Source: Chitinibacter sp. FCG-7 (GTDB taxonomy: Bacteria; Pseudomonadota; Gammaproteobacteria; Burkholderiales; Chitinibacteraceae). Taken from it: a DNA stretch of 64,000 nucleotides. Below, piece by piece: positions 17,218-29,566 of this stretch (the first letter of the stretch is position 1; the number at the start of each line of letters is the position of its first letter). A program made the translations under genes and the position numbers. The stretch is taken from positions 930,001 to 994,000 of the forward strand of contig NZ_CP157355.1 in NCBI RefSeq assembly GCF_040047665.1, given 5' to 3'. The notes under the pieces were generated by a model. The model saw nothing but the letters and a program-made list of their open reading frames with translations, searched no databases and had not been told where the DNA came from.

Positions 17218-18966
17218 ATGCCTGAAATAATTGCTCTGATTGCCCCACAAAACATCATGCCCGCCTTTGCCGACTCTCTTGGCATTCTGGGCGCCCACGA
17301 GCACCATGTTGCCATGATGCATGCATCAGGCAGCCATACCCAAATCCAGCGCTTTACCCTGCAAACGCCGGTTCAGAAAATTCATTTCCAGGAATCAAGC
17401 CGCTGGCTACTGGCTGCGCTGTCCAATAGTGGGGCCATTACGCCCTATTTGCACAAAGAACGCATTCTGGTTTGTGCATTAGGGGCTTGCAATAACCATC
17501 AGCAACTGGCCAGTGAATTGCAGCTACTTCCCGGATGCAGCCTGGGTAATTTGATTGCGGCACTACTAGATCGGGCCCTGCAAGCGGGGCATACATTCAG
17601 CGCAGCGCTAAAGCAATTGGAAGGCAAGTTTGATGGCGATGTCAGCCTGATCGCCCAATACACCTCGGATGCACAATATTTCTACGCGCTCAATCTGGGC
17701 GTCCCGCTCTTTTTGGGGCTGGAATCCGGTCTTGGGCAGATTTGCAGCAGCAGTGCCAAATTAATCCGCCTCCGTGCCAACCCGGTACACGAAGTCAACC
17801 ACGGCGAAGTCGTGCGCTTTGGTCTGAATGCTCCCGCCCTGTGCCACAGCAATGGTGACACCAGCCCACTCATCATGTCGGCCAGCAAAACACTGAGCGT
17901 ACCCCATCACATGCTGGCAGAAATTCAGAGCCAGCCCGTAACACTGGCCGCACAGATTGACAAATACAAAGCCGAGCAGGTTTTTCCCAAGCCACTTTTA
18001 GCCAAACTGGCCGGAATCCACAGCGTAACGCTGCTGGCCAGTGGCTCCAGTTTCCATGCAGCGATGATTGCCAGCTACTGGTTTGAAACCTTAGCCGGAT
18101 TAAAAACTCAGGTCGAGCTTGCCAGTGAATACCGCTATCGCGACATTCACCCTGACAGCCACGAGCTGATGATCGCCATTTCACAATCAGGCGAAACAGC
18201 AGACACAGTAGAAGCCTTGCGCCTGGCGCAGCAGAAAGGTCACCCGGAAACAATTGCACTCTGCAATGCCGCCAATAGCACACTGACCACACTCACCGAC
18301 CACACCTTGCTCACCAACAGTGGGGCAGAACTATCAGTAAGCTCAACCAAATCATTCACAGCACAATTGCTGCTGCTTTATCAACTGGCATTAACGCTTG
18401 GAAAAACCCGAAAAACACTGAGCGCAGAACAAATCGCTCGCGCCGAGCAGGAAATGTCCAATCTGGCCAAAGTGATCCACGCAACACTGGATCACAGCAA
18501 AGAGCTGCGGCGCTGGGCTGGTGAGCTACATAGCAAGCAAAATCTCTTTGTCATCGGCCGACACGCCATGTATCCCGTGGCGCTAGAAGGGGCCTTCAAA
18601 TTCAAGGAAGTCGCCTATCAGCACGCCACCGGCTTTGCCGCTGGCGAACTCAAGCACGGCCCAATTACCTTGGTCAACGACGACCTGCCGGTAATCGCCT
18701 GCTTGCCATGGAATGCCCATGCCGAACGAACGCTGAGCAATTTGCACGAAATTCGGGCTAATCGCGGCGAAATTTTTGTGCTTTCCGACGGCAATCTGGC
18801 GTCCAGCGATAAATTTAGCGTCATCCACATGCCATCAGGCCTGCATGATCTGGCACCGATTGCATACAGCGTTGCCTTGCAACTACTCGCGTATCACAGC
18901 GCAGTACTGCGCGGCAATACCATCGACAGCCCTCGAAATCTAGCAAAATCACAGATCACGGCTTGA
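17218..18966 (+). CDS. GlmS-like SIS-domain protein with degenerate glutaminase domain
   Basis: A 582-residue homologue of glucosamine-6-phosphate synthase (E. coli GlmS, 609 aa). The C-terminal isomerase half is well kept: SGSSFHAAMIASYWFETLAG, SQSGETADT, SSTKSFTAQ, FKFKE (Glu464), ELKHGP (His480) and the terminal RNLAKS (Lys577), matching GlmS catalytic residues. The N-terminal half is not a functional Ntn glutaminase: it starts MPEIIALIAP, so the nucleophile Cys2 of the MCGIVG start is Pro, and the TRWATHG and SDTE glutamine-site motifs are missing. It may use ammonia, or be a sugar-phosphate isomerase or a regulator. No upstream extension restores a CGI start. A true glmS is expected elsewhere. 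Confidence 0.75.
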   Translation: MPEIIALIAPQNIMPAFADSLGILGAHEHHVAMMHASGSHTQIQRFTLQTPVQKIHFQESSRWLLAALSNSGAITPYLHKERILVCALGACNNHQQLASELQLLPGCSLGNLIAALLDRALQAGHTFSAALKQLEGKFDGDVSLIAQYTSDAQYFYALNLGVPLFLGLESGLGQICSSSAKLIRLRANPVHEVNHGEVVRFGLNAPALCHSNGDTSPLIMSASKTLSVPHHMLAEIQSQPVTLAAQIDKYKAEQVFPKPLLAKLAGIHSVTLLASGSSFHAAMIASYWFETLAGLKTQVELASEYRYRDIHPDSHELMIAISQSGETADTVEALRLAQQKGHPETIALCNAANSTLTTLTDHTLLTNSGAELSVSSTKSFTAQLLLLYQLALTLGKTRKTLSAEQIARAEQEMSNLAKVIHATLDHSKELRRWAGELHSKQNLFVIGRHAMYPVALEGAFKFKEVAYQHATGFAAGELKHGPITLVNDDLPVIACLPWNAHAERTLSNLHEIRANRGEIFVLSDGNLASSDKFSVIHMPSGLHDLAPIAYSVALQLLAYHSAVLRGNTIDSPRNLAKSQITA

Positions 18967-19043
18967 AAAAGCAATCTGTGCGCAGATGCCAACGTTGAAG
19001 CAGGGGCTAATTCACGGACCGATCCCGGGTCACCTGCTTCAGA

Positions 19044-19092
19044 GGGTATCTACCTACAAAGCAATCTGAGCCGACCCTCTAGCTATATACCC
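19044..19092. repeat. 49-bp GGGTAT-N37-ATACCC element, copy 5 (intergenic)
   Basis: Exact GGGTAT and ATACCC ends at a 49-bp span, between the GlmS-like gene and the end of the rRNA operon. Confidence 0.75.
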
Positions 19093-19132
19093 ATCCACAC
19101 TAGCCATTGCACTTGCACATCTAGCGGACAGC

Positions 19133-19163
19133 AAAAAGCCCAGCTCTTTCGAACTGGGCTTCT
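19133..19163 (-). terminator. Terminator of the rRNA operon
   Basis: On the minus strand, after 5S rRNA, GAAGCCCAGTTCGAAAGAGCTGGGCTTTTT forms an 8-bp stem followed by a T-run. Confidence 0.9.
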
Positions 19164-19178
19164 GGCTTTCTTAGGGTA

Positions 19179-19294
19179 GTCTGGCAATGACCTACTTTCA
19201 CACGGGCAATCCGCACTATCATCGGCGCTGAGGCGTTTCACTGTCCTGTTCGGGATGGGAAGGAGTGGGACCACCTCGCTATGGTCACCAGACA
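19179..19294 (-). rRNA. rrf: 5S ribosomal RNA
   Basis: About 116 nt, beginning TGTCTGGTGACCATAGCGAG and containing the conserved CCGAACAGG loop; the 3' end CATTGCCAGAC pairs with the 5' TGTCTGG. Last gene of the rRNA operon; ends are approximate. Confidence 0.95.
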
Positions 19295-19452
19295 AAACTG
19301 GGTGAGTCGCTGTTTTTTCAAACAACTACTCGAAATCAATAGAAGAAGTAATCTTTCATCAGTCGCATTCGCATGCTTCCGGTTCATCTCTTTATTCAAC
19401 AATTCGCAATCGGGTCGATTGCACCTTCATCGCATAACGCGTCTCAGGTTAT

Positions 19453-22339
<2,887 letters not shown>

Positions 22340-22470
22340 CTATAACCTCAAACACGTTTTACCGTGATCTCGGTTTAGAGTATCGGTATTTACGACTTGT
22401 TGAATAGTTTCTCAGGCTATTCAACGGCTAGTCTTTCGACTAGCAGATACAATCAACCCAATTTCATACT

Positions 22471-22507
22471 GTAAGGAGTGAGGCGTAAGGCGTGAGGCGT
22501 AAACCTC
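22471..22507. repeat. GTGAGG-type purine-rich repeat, left arm in rRNA spacer
   Basis: Short direct repeats of the form GTGAGGCGTAAGG. It faces a related reverse-complement tract at 22681-22713 and resembles tracts at 47166-47207 and 59385-59473. Confidence 0.6.
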
Positions 22508-22560
22508 AAACCCAACTTCACTCCTACATTGTTTAATTAGGAGATATTACTTCTTCTATT

Positions 22561-22572
22561 TTGTTAAAGAAC
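22561..22572 (-). promoter_or_regulatory. boxA antitermination site in the spacer
   Basis: On the minus strand GTTCTTTAACAA, close to the E. coli boxA core GCTCTTTAACAA, placed between tRNA-Ala and 23S as expected for NusB/NusE-dependent antitermination. Confidence 0.75.
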
Positions 22573-22680
22573 GATACAGCCAATTAAATCGCCGCTGATT
22601 TAAGAAATCAGAATTCAAACAACTAACGGTGTTAATTGCTTCAATTGTGATATCTCGTTTAAGCTAGTTTGGAACAGGTT

Positions 22681-22713
22681 TTACACCTTACTCTTCACGC
22701 CTAACACCTCACA
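22681..22713. repeat. GTGAGG-type purine-rich repeat, right arm in rRNA spacer
   Basis: Reverse-complement relative of the tract at 22471-22507 (TTACACCTTACTCTTCACGC and onward). The two could pair in the precursor RNA. Confidence 0.55.
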
Positions 22714-22720
22714 GTTTGAT

Positions 22721-22796
22721 TGGTGGAGGATGACGGGATCGAACCGACGACCCCCTGCTTGCAAAGCAGGTGCTCTCCCAACTGAGCTAATCCCCC
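22721..22796 (-). tRNA. tRNA-Ala (TGC)
   Basis: 76 nt with encoded CCA. Anticodon arm CCTGCTTTGCAAGCAGG gives anticodon TGC. Acceptor GGGGGAT pairs with the 3' strand. Normal position in the 16S-23S spacer. Confidence 0.97.
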
Positions 22797-22834
22797 AATC
22801 TGGCATTACTAAGCTGTTTCCACTGATGAATCAA

Positions 22835-22911
22835 TGGTGGGTCAAGCTGGAATCGAACCAGCGACCCCCGCCTTATCAAGACGGTGCTCTAACCGACTGA
22901 GCTACTGACCC
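22835..22911 (-). tRNA. tRNA-Ile (GAT)
   Basis: 77 nt starting GGGTCAGTAGCTCAG with encoded CCA. Anticodon loop CTTGATAAG gives GAT. Lies between 16S and tRNA-Ala. Confidence 0.97.
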
Positions 22912-22984
22912 AGCTTCCAACCAAGTCCGTAACCCAACAATGAATTGCTTCATTGCTCAGCTACTTTCTCTGTATCTTCAAAAT

Positions 22985-23010
22985 CTACAGCCGATGAGTG
23001 TGAGTACTTG
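22985..23010 (-). repeat. 16S processing stem, 3' arm
   Basis: CTACAGCCGATGAGTGTGAG and following bases are the reverse complement of 24694-24718 (24 of 25 bases). The arms flank 16S rRNA and should form the RNase III stem of the precursor. Confidence 0.85.
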
Positions 23011-23029
23011 ACCCGCAGGTCTTTCTCTT

Positions 23030-24564
<1,535 letters not shown>

Positions 24565-24693
24565 AATCTCTAAGCTAAATGTACTACTTGGCTTGTACTT
24601 CAATACTCAAAGAAACTGCGAGATAAATTCCGAAGAATTTGTCTTTCAATTTTCTTTTCAATTGAGTGCAAGCACTTGATTTGACTTACGAAT

Positions 24694-24718
24694 CAAGCAC
24701 TCACACTCATCGGCTGTA
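24694..24718 (-). repeat. 16S processing stem, 5' arm
   Basis: Partner of 22985-23010, located in the leader between boxA and 16S rRNA. Confidence 0.85.
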
Positions 24719-24720
24719 AT

Positions 24721-24732
24721 TTGTTAAAGATC
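24721..24732 (-). promoter_or_regulatory. boxA antitermination site in the rRNA leader
   Basis: Minus-strand GATCTTTAACAA, close to the boxA consensus, between the promoter and 16S. Confidence 0.75.
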
Positions 24733-24792
24733 GGGCTGAACAACCAGAGAAACGACTACTTCGTTTCGCTGCGTCATCAGCAGAGAGGCCGA

Positions 24793-24821
24793 ACTATACC
24801 CACGCCCCTAGAAGTCGTCAA
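24793..24821 (-). promoter_or_regulatory. rRNA operon promoter
   Basis: On the minus strand TTGACG (24816-24821), 17-bp spacer, TATAGT (24793-24798), then a GC-rich discriminator TCGGCCTCTC typical of promoters under stringent control. The block from the -10 through the discriminator is identical to that of the tRNA promoter at 60425-60453. Confidence 0.9.
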
Positions 24822-25148
24822 CACCTATCGGCGAAGAAAATCCAACAAAGGTGCTAAGTGATTGATCGGAAAGGAAACGAAAATCGAATTATTTTGGCAA
24901 AAAGCGCAGAAAGACAAACAACAGCACCAGCGAAACGCTCAGCAAAACGCGGAAAAACCAGCAAAAATTGCGCGCAGTGGGCAGAAACAACGAAACAGAA
25001 CACTCAAACCGAGCAAAACCAGATCCGAAAAGCACTCAGCCCGCTGACGCGGGCAGTGAGAGTCTTGCCAAAAGTGCTTATTACTATTCAGCAGTAATAT
25101 TAGGTGCGACAATTCGCCCCATTCAATTGCTTATATGTAGGAAGCAGC
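24822..25148. other. Gap between rRNA promoter and prmA
   Basis: About 330 bp. A lysine-rich open frame (24858-25097) has no ribosome site and no recognisable features; I see nothing else firm. The prmA promoter must lie here. Confidence 0.5.
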
Positions 25149-26036
25149 ATGCCTTGGCAAGAACTCCGCCTTACCACCGACTCGGCACACGCCGAAGCTT
25201 ATTCTGATGCACTGTTTGATTTGGGTGCGCTGTCTGTGTCAATTGAAGATGCGGCTGCAGGCACCAGCGATGAAAAGCCCATCTTTGGCGAGCCAGGCGA
25301 GCCAGTCGATCAACTATGGGATACCAGTATTGTTCTGGCGCTGTTTGAAGCTGATGCTGAAGTAGCTCTCATTGTCGCCGCGGCGGCGAATCAATTGGAA
25401 CAGGCCGAGCCCAAGTTTGAGATTGTTATTGTTGAAGAGCAAGACTGGGTGCGCTTGACCCAATCACAGTTCGACCCTATCCCGATTTCGCCACGTCTGT
25501 GGATTACACCGACATGGCACGAATGCCCTGACCCTGCTGCAGTCAATATCCAGCTCGATCCTGGCTTGGCATTCGGCACCGGCAGCCACCCCACGACACG
25601 TCTGTGCTTGCAATGGCTGGACGCCAATATCAAAGGTGGCGAGACCGTGCTGGATTATGGTTGCGGTAGCGGGATTCTAGCGATTGCAGCGATGAAGCTG
25701 GGCGCAGGTCCAACCGATGGCATTGATATTGATGCGCAAGCCATGATCGCTTCGGAGCAAAATGCCGAGCAGAACGGCGTGACGGGCCGTTTCTTCTTGC
25801 CTGATGCAGCACCCGCGCAAACTTATGATGTGGTGGTCGCCAATATCCTGACCAATCCACTCAAAGCGCTAGCTCCACTCTTGGCTGGCCGCTGCCGCGT
25901 CGGAGGCCAAATTGTGCTGTCAGGCATTTTGTCGGAACAGGCGCATGAAATTGTGGCCATCTATGGCGAGTGGTTTGACTTTGTTGCACCAAAAGAACAC
26001 GAAGGCTGGGTGTGTTTAGCGGGTGTACGTAAATAA
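25149..26036 (+). CDS. prmA: Ribosomal protein L11 methyltransferase
   Basis: SAM-dependent enzyme that trimethylates ribosomal protein L11. The 295-residue protein begins MPWQELRLTTDSAHAEAYSD, the small N-terminal L11-recognition domain, and continues with the catalytic domain: FGTGSHPTTRLCLQWL, the SAM-binding motif VLDYGCGSGILAIAA and the NILTNPL motif corresponding to the family N-[IL]-[LT]-[AT] active-site segment. The ATG at 25149 follows AGGAAGC; the frame extends 15 codons upstream without a ribosome site. The DUF3426 gene follows 28 bp downstream. Confidence 0.95.
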   Translation: MPWQELRLTTDSAHAEAYSDALFDLGALSVSIEDAAAGTSDEKPIFGEPGEPVDQLWDTSIVLALFEADAEVALIVAAAANQLEQAEPKFEIVIVEEQDWVRLTQSQFDPIPISPRLWITPTWHECPDPAAVNIQLDPGLAFGTGSHPTTRLCLQWLDANIKGGETVLDYGCGSGILAIAAMKLGAGPTDGIDIDAQAMIASEQNAEQNGVTGRFFLPDAAPAQTYDVVVANILTNPLKALAPLLAGRCRVGGQIVLSGILSEQAHEIVAIYGEWFDFVAPKEHEGWVCLAGVRK

Positions 26037-26064
26037 AGCGTAAATATCGGTTAAAATCGCCGCC

Positions 26065-27120
26065 ATGACTCAAATCACGCGCTGCCCTAATTGCAGCACC
26101 TCATTTCGCGTTACCGATGATCAACTTGCAGCACACCAGGGTAAGGTGCGCTGCGGTCGGTGCTCCTTTGTGTTTAACGCGCGTGATTTTTTGCAGCGAG
26201 TTGAAAAAGCCGAAGCTACTGAAAAAGCGCAAGAGAGTATTGCTCCACAGGGCAATACTGAAAAGCCCGCCAAGGCAATACCCATAGAAACAATCATCCA
26301 TGCAACTCAAGTAGCACCAAGCAGTGCTCCGCTGAATCCTCCACAAGCAGAGCCTGCGCCAGCAGTCGAGTTAGCAACCCAAACAACGGAGAAACCCGCT
26401 GAGCGCAAAAACGAGCGGGATCTGCAACGCGCACTGGCGCGTTTGATCAAAAAAACGCAGCGCCCAAAAACGCGCAAGGTGCGCAAACCATCGCGCCATA
26501 CCATTGCGGTACGCGAAGAAAATCTGCCATCCGACGCAAATACCACTGCAGCGCTGCGCCAGCCTAGCGAAATCGACACCGAAGCCGAGTACCGCCCGAT
26601 TCTGGATGATTCGGACGATCTGTTCCTCCCACCCAAGCGCAGCCGCTGGGCTTGGTTATGGTCATTAGGCAGCCTGCTGCTGCTGCTGGCGCTGCTGGCT
26701 CAGCTCGCTTTTAATTTCCGCCTGGAATTAAGTCAGGAATTTCCGGCCTTGCGCTCCAAATGGCAGGCCGTGTGCGTCCACCTGAAATGCGAGATGCCTC
26801 TGCCACGGCAGGCTGACTTGCTTAGATCGGAATGGTCGGAGCTGACCTATATTCCCGATCACCCGACGCTGATTCAGGTTAAAGCCACTTTGCGTAATCT
26901 AGCACCATTCGAGCAGGCGCTACCCAAACTTGAGCTGACGCTCACCGATGAAAATGAAAGAGTGGTCGCCAAAAAAGTCTTTCTCGCCAAGGAATACCTA
27001 GCTCAAACCGAAGCGGGTCAGCAGGCTATTTTACCCAACGATGAATTGCATGCGTTTTTGCAACTTGATCTGGGCAACCTTAATTCCACGGGCTACTCGC
27101 TCTACTGGTTCTATGATTGA
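26065..27120 (+). CDS. Zinc-ribbon / DUF3426 single-pass membrane protein
   Basis: A 351-residue protein of the betaproteobacterial prmA-linked DUF3426 family. Residues 1-45 form an MJ0042-type zinc ribbon with two CxxC pairs (CPNC at 7-10, CGRC). A long charged, low-complexity linker follows, then a transmembrane helix (SLGSLLLLLALLAQLAF, about residue 200) and a periplasmic DUF3426 domain with two cysteines. Function unknown. The linker contains a translated copy of the 49-bp repeat (26235-26283), encoding SIAPQGNTEKPAKAIP. It shares an operon with prmA. Confidence 0.85.
   Translation: MTQITRCPNCSTSFRVTDDQLAAHQGKVRCGRCSFVFNARDFLQRVEKAEATEKAQESIAPQGNTEKPAKAIPIETIIHATQVAPSSAPLNPPQAEPAPAVELATQTTEKPAERKNERDLQRALARLIKKTQRPKTRKVRKPSRHTIAVREENLPSDANTTAALRQPSEIDTEAEYRPILDDSDDLFLPPKRSRWAWLWSLGSLLLLLALLAQLAFNFRLELSQEFPALRSKWQAVCVHLKCEMPLPRQADLLRSEWSELTYIPDHPTLIQVKATLRNLAPFEQALPKLELTLTDENERVVAKKVFLAKEYLAQTEAGQQAILPNDELHAFLQLDLGNLNSTGYSLYWFYD
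26235..26283. repeat. 49-bp GGGTAT-N37-ATACCC element inside the DUF3426 gene
   Basis: Left end GAGTATTGC (one change from GGGTATTGC), right end GCAATACCC, span 49 bp. It lies in the low-complexity linker, where an insertion would be tolerated. Confidence 0.7.
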
Positions 27121-27204
27121 GCTGGCGCAACCCTGCGGCGCTTCCCACTTGTAATTGCCAAGTCAAAGACCATACTGAGAAGATCATTTTTCAGGGGAAC
27201 CGAG

Positions 27205-27732
27205 ATGTCTACCGTTATGCTCAATGGCACGCCAGTCAGTATTGGTGGCCGCTTTCCACACGTGGGCGATACCGCACACAGCTTTATGCTGGTTGATACC
27301 AATTTGCAAGATGTGGCGCTATCCAAATTCTGGGGCTTGCGCAAAATAATTGCCGTGGTGCCCAGCCTTGATGCCGCCATTGGCCTGACGATTGCGCGCC
27401 GACTGGAAAAGCTGGCGTATGAGCTCAATAACACCAGCATCATGACCGTATCGGTTGATACGCCCTACGCTCTGGCCCGAATTGGTGAAGCCGAGGGCTT
27501 TCGGAAAATCCAGTTGATGTCGACATTGCGCGGGCGAGATTTTCATAAGGATTATGGCGTCATGATCACTGACGTGCCTCTATCAGGACTGATGACCACG
27601 GCCTTATTTGTGCTGGATACCAACGATACCGTGCTGTATGCCGAGCTGGTTGCCGAATTGATGAACGAGCCCAATTACGATGCAGCAATGGAAATCCTCA
27701 ACCCGCCACCGGCCGAAGCAGAGGGCGAATAA
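27205..27732 (+). CDS. Tpx-like protein lacking catalytic cysteines
   Basis: A 175-residue thioredoxin-fold protein clearly related to thiol peroxidase Tpx encoded 130 bp downstream. Alignment by eye is nearly gap-free: MSTVMLNGTPVSIGGRFP matches [18 protein letters not shown]. The peroxidatic Cys60 of Tpx (SVDTPTC) is Gly60 here (SLDAAIG), and the resolving Cys93 (RFCGAEG) is Gly94 (RIGEAEG). The protein has no cysteine at all, so cannot act as a peroxidase by the known mechanism. The tail is extended by acidic residues. AGGGGAACCGAG precedes the ATG. It may be a binding or regulatory paralogue from a tandem duplication. It is followed by its own terminator. Confidence 0.85.
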   Translation: MSTVMLNGTPVSIGGRFPHVGDTAHSFMLVDTNLQDVALSKFWGLRKIIAVVPSLDAAIGLTIARRLEKLAYELNNTSIMTVSVDTPYALARIGEAEGFRKIQLMSTLRGRDFHKDYGVMITDVPLSGLMTTALFVLDTNDTVLYAELVAELMNEPNYDAAMEILNPPPAEAEGE

Positions 27733-27748
27733 GCGGCGTACCTCAAAC

Positions 27749-27775
27749 AAAAAGCCGATTTTCGGCTTTTTTTTA
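27749..27775 (+). terminator. Rho-independent terminator after the Tpx-like gene
   Basis: AAAGCCGATTTTCGGCTTTTTTTT, a 7-bp stem with long T-run, 17 bp after the stop codon. Confidence 0.88.
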
Positions 27776-27863
27776 TGGCCACTGCCCCCATATCTGCTTT
27801 GGCAACAATTAAATCAATATCTTGCCCATACTCAACGACCACTTAATGATTGGAGATTTACCC

Positions 27864-28364
27864 ATGTCCACAGTTACTCTTGGCGGCAACCCTGTCAACG
27901 TAAACGGCAACTTTCCTGCAACAGGTAGCACAGCACCTGCGTTTTCGCTTGTTGCCAAAGACCTGTCCAACGTTACCTTGGCCAGCCTGGCTGGCAAGCG
28001 CAAAATCCTGAATATTTTCCCAAGTGTCGACACACCAACGTGCGCCGCATCGGTACGCCGCTTTAATGAAGCCGCATCCAAACTGGAAAATACCGTTGTA
28101 TTGTGCATTTCTGCTGATTTGCCATTCGCACAAAACCGCTTCTGCGGCGCCGAAGGCCTCGAAAATGTAGTAAATCTTTCAATCATGCGCGGCCGCGAGT
28201 TCCTGGCCGCCTACGGTGTGGAAATCGCCGAAGGCCCACTGGCAGGCGTGGCAGCGCGTGCGGTAGTTGTACTCGATGCGAATGATCAGGTTCTGCACAG
28301 CGAATTGGTTGCTGAAATCAAGGAAGAGCCGAATTACGCCGCTGCTTTGGCCTTTCTGGCTTAA
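27864..28364 (+). CDS. tpx: Thiol peroxidase
   Basis: Atypical 2-Cys peroxiredoxin that reduces lipid and other hydroperoxides using thioredoxin. The 166-residue protein contains the Tpx signature [18 protein letters not shown] with peroxidatic Cys60, and [14 protein letters not shown] with resolving Cys93. The ATG at 27864 follows TGGAG; the frame opens 14 codons earlier without a better site. It lies just downstream of its cysteine-less paralogue, but a terminator separates them, so expression may be independent. Confidence 0.95.
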   Translation: MSTVTLGGNPVNVNGNFPATGSTAPAFSLVAKDLSNVTLASLAGKRKILNIFPSVDTPTCAASVRRFNEAASKLENTVVLCISADLPFAQNRFCGAEGLENVVNLSIMRGREFLAAYGVEIAEGPLAGVAARAVVVLDANDQVLHSELVAEIKEEPNYAAALAFLA

Positions 28365-28542
28365 GCAAAAAGATGCATTAGCTCCATCGCCAAAATCAGT
28401 TGGCCTTTCTGGGCGGATTAACCGAGCAAGCTGGCGGCGGTGACTGAATAAGGGCAAATACCGTAAAATGCACGATGACGGGTTTGCCCTTTTTATATGC
28501 GCCCTACTTTGTTAAACCGCAGCACCGAGACAGAAAGTCACC

Positions 28543-29331
28543 ATGAGCGATTGGCCCAGCGAGCTATTTGAAAATCACCCGGCCTTCCAGCCCATCCGTG
28601 CGCACCTGTCACGTTTTTCAGCCCCACCCAATTATCAGGACTGGGCGGCAACTCCCGTCGTGGCACACAGCGCCAGTGGCGCGCCCATTCGCTTTGTCCC
28701 TAGCGAACAAATTAGCGAATATTATGAGCTGGCCATTTACCAGCACGGCCAGGTTGCGACGCGGCTGAACTGGCATGACACGTTTAACGCCATGATCTGG
28801 CATGCTTTTCCACTGAGCAAATCAGCGCTAAATGCCATGCATCACCGCATCATCGCCGCCGATCCGGCCGCAAAAGCCCGTGGACCTGCGCGCGACGCTG
28901 CCACGCTGTTTGATGAATGCGGCTTCATCCTGCCCTACTGTGACGAGCAATTATTGGATTATCTGATTGCGCATGAGTGGACCGAGCTATTTGTCGATCA
29001 CGCAGCAGCATGGGGCCAGCGGATTTCAGCGTTCTCGTTTGGGCACGCCAATTTTGAACATCTGCTCGCTCCTTTTATCGGCCTTACCGGCAAATGCTGG
29101 CCAGTCAAAGTGCAAGCCGATTTTTTCCAGCGCGATACCGCAAGTCAATGCCAAGAACTAGATCAGATACTAGCTCGCCTGATCAATGACCATTGCTTGC
29201 AAAAACCACGACAATTACCCGCACTACCTTACCTGGGCATCCCCGGCTGGCATCCGCAACAAAACGCCTCGTTCTACGAAAACCGCCAATATTTCCGAAA
29301 AAAGCGCATCCGCTCGCCAAACGATCATTGA
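28543..29331 (+). CDS. DUF3025 domain-containing protein
   Basis: A 262-residue soluble protein matching the betaproteobacterial DUF3025 family. Landmarks are LNWHDTFNAMIWHAFPLSK, KARGPARDAATLFDECG and HEWTELFVDHAAAWG, rich in conserved His/Asp/Glu. No signal peptide or membrane segment. Function is not established. It lies alone between tpx and the STAS gene on the same strand, 178 bp after tpx. Confidence 0.85.
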   Translation: MSDWPSELFENHPAFQPIRAHLSRFSAPPNYQDWAATPVVAHSASGAPIRFVPSEQISEYYELAIYQHGQVATRLNWHDTFNAMIWHAFPLSKSALNAMHHRIIAADPAAKARGPARDAATLFDECGFILPYCDEQLLDYLIAHEWTELFVDHAAAWGQRISAFSFGHANFEHLLAPFIGLTGKCWPVKVQADFFQRDTASQCQELDQILARLINDHCLQKPRQLPALPYLGIPGWHPQQNASFYENRQYFRKKRIRSPNDH

Positions 29332-29566
29332 GTTAGTTTTAATGTGGCCGCATTTGCGCTGATTTTGAACGACAAACAGGCTAGATTGTTTAAATAATGA
29401 CGACGAATGCAGGCAGTCCCCAAAATTGTAATTCACTTCACCAGAATTCATAGCAAGTTGTCCTTAGGTCAGCGAAGCGCAAAACTAACAGGACGGGCTT
29501 TGTCTAACGCAGTAAAATAGAAATCACGCACCTCTGGTGTTTTTTTCACGTCTCAGGATTGATGCA

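Larger units (their letters stand above)
22340..22720 (-). other. tRNA-Ala to 23S spacer
   Basis: About 380 nt. It holds one arm of the 23S processing stem, a boxA (22561-22572), and two purine-rich repeats facing each other (22471-22507 and 22681-22713). Confidence 0.7.

Noticed and set aside
24858..25097. 79-codon lysine-rich open frame upstream of prmA
   Set aside because: GTG start without ribosome site, no family resemblance, lies in the rRNA/prmA promoter region.
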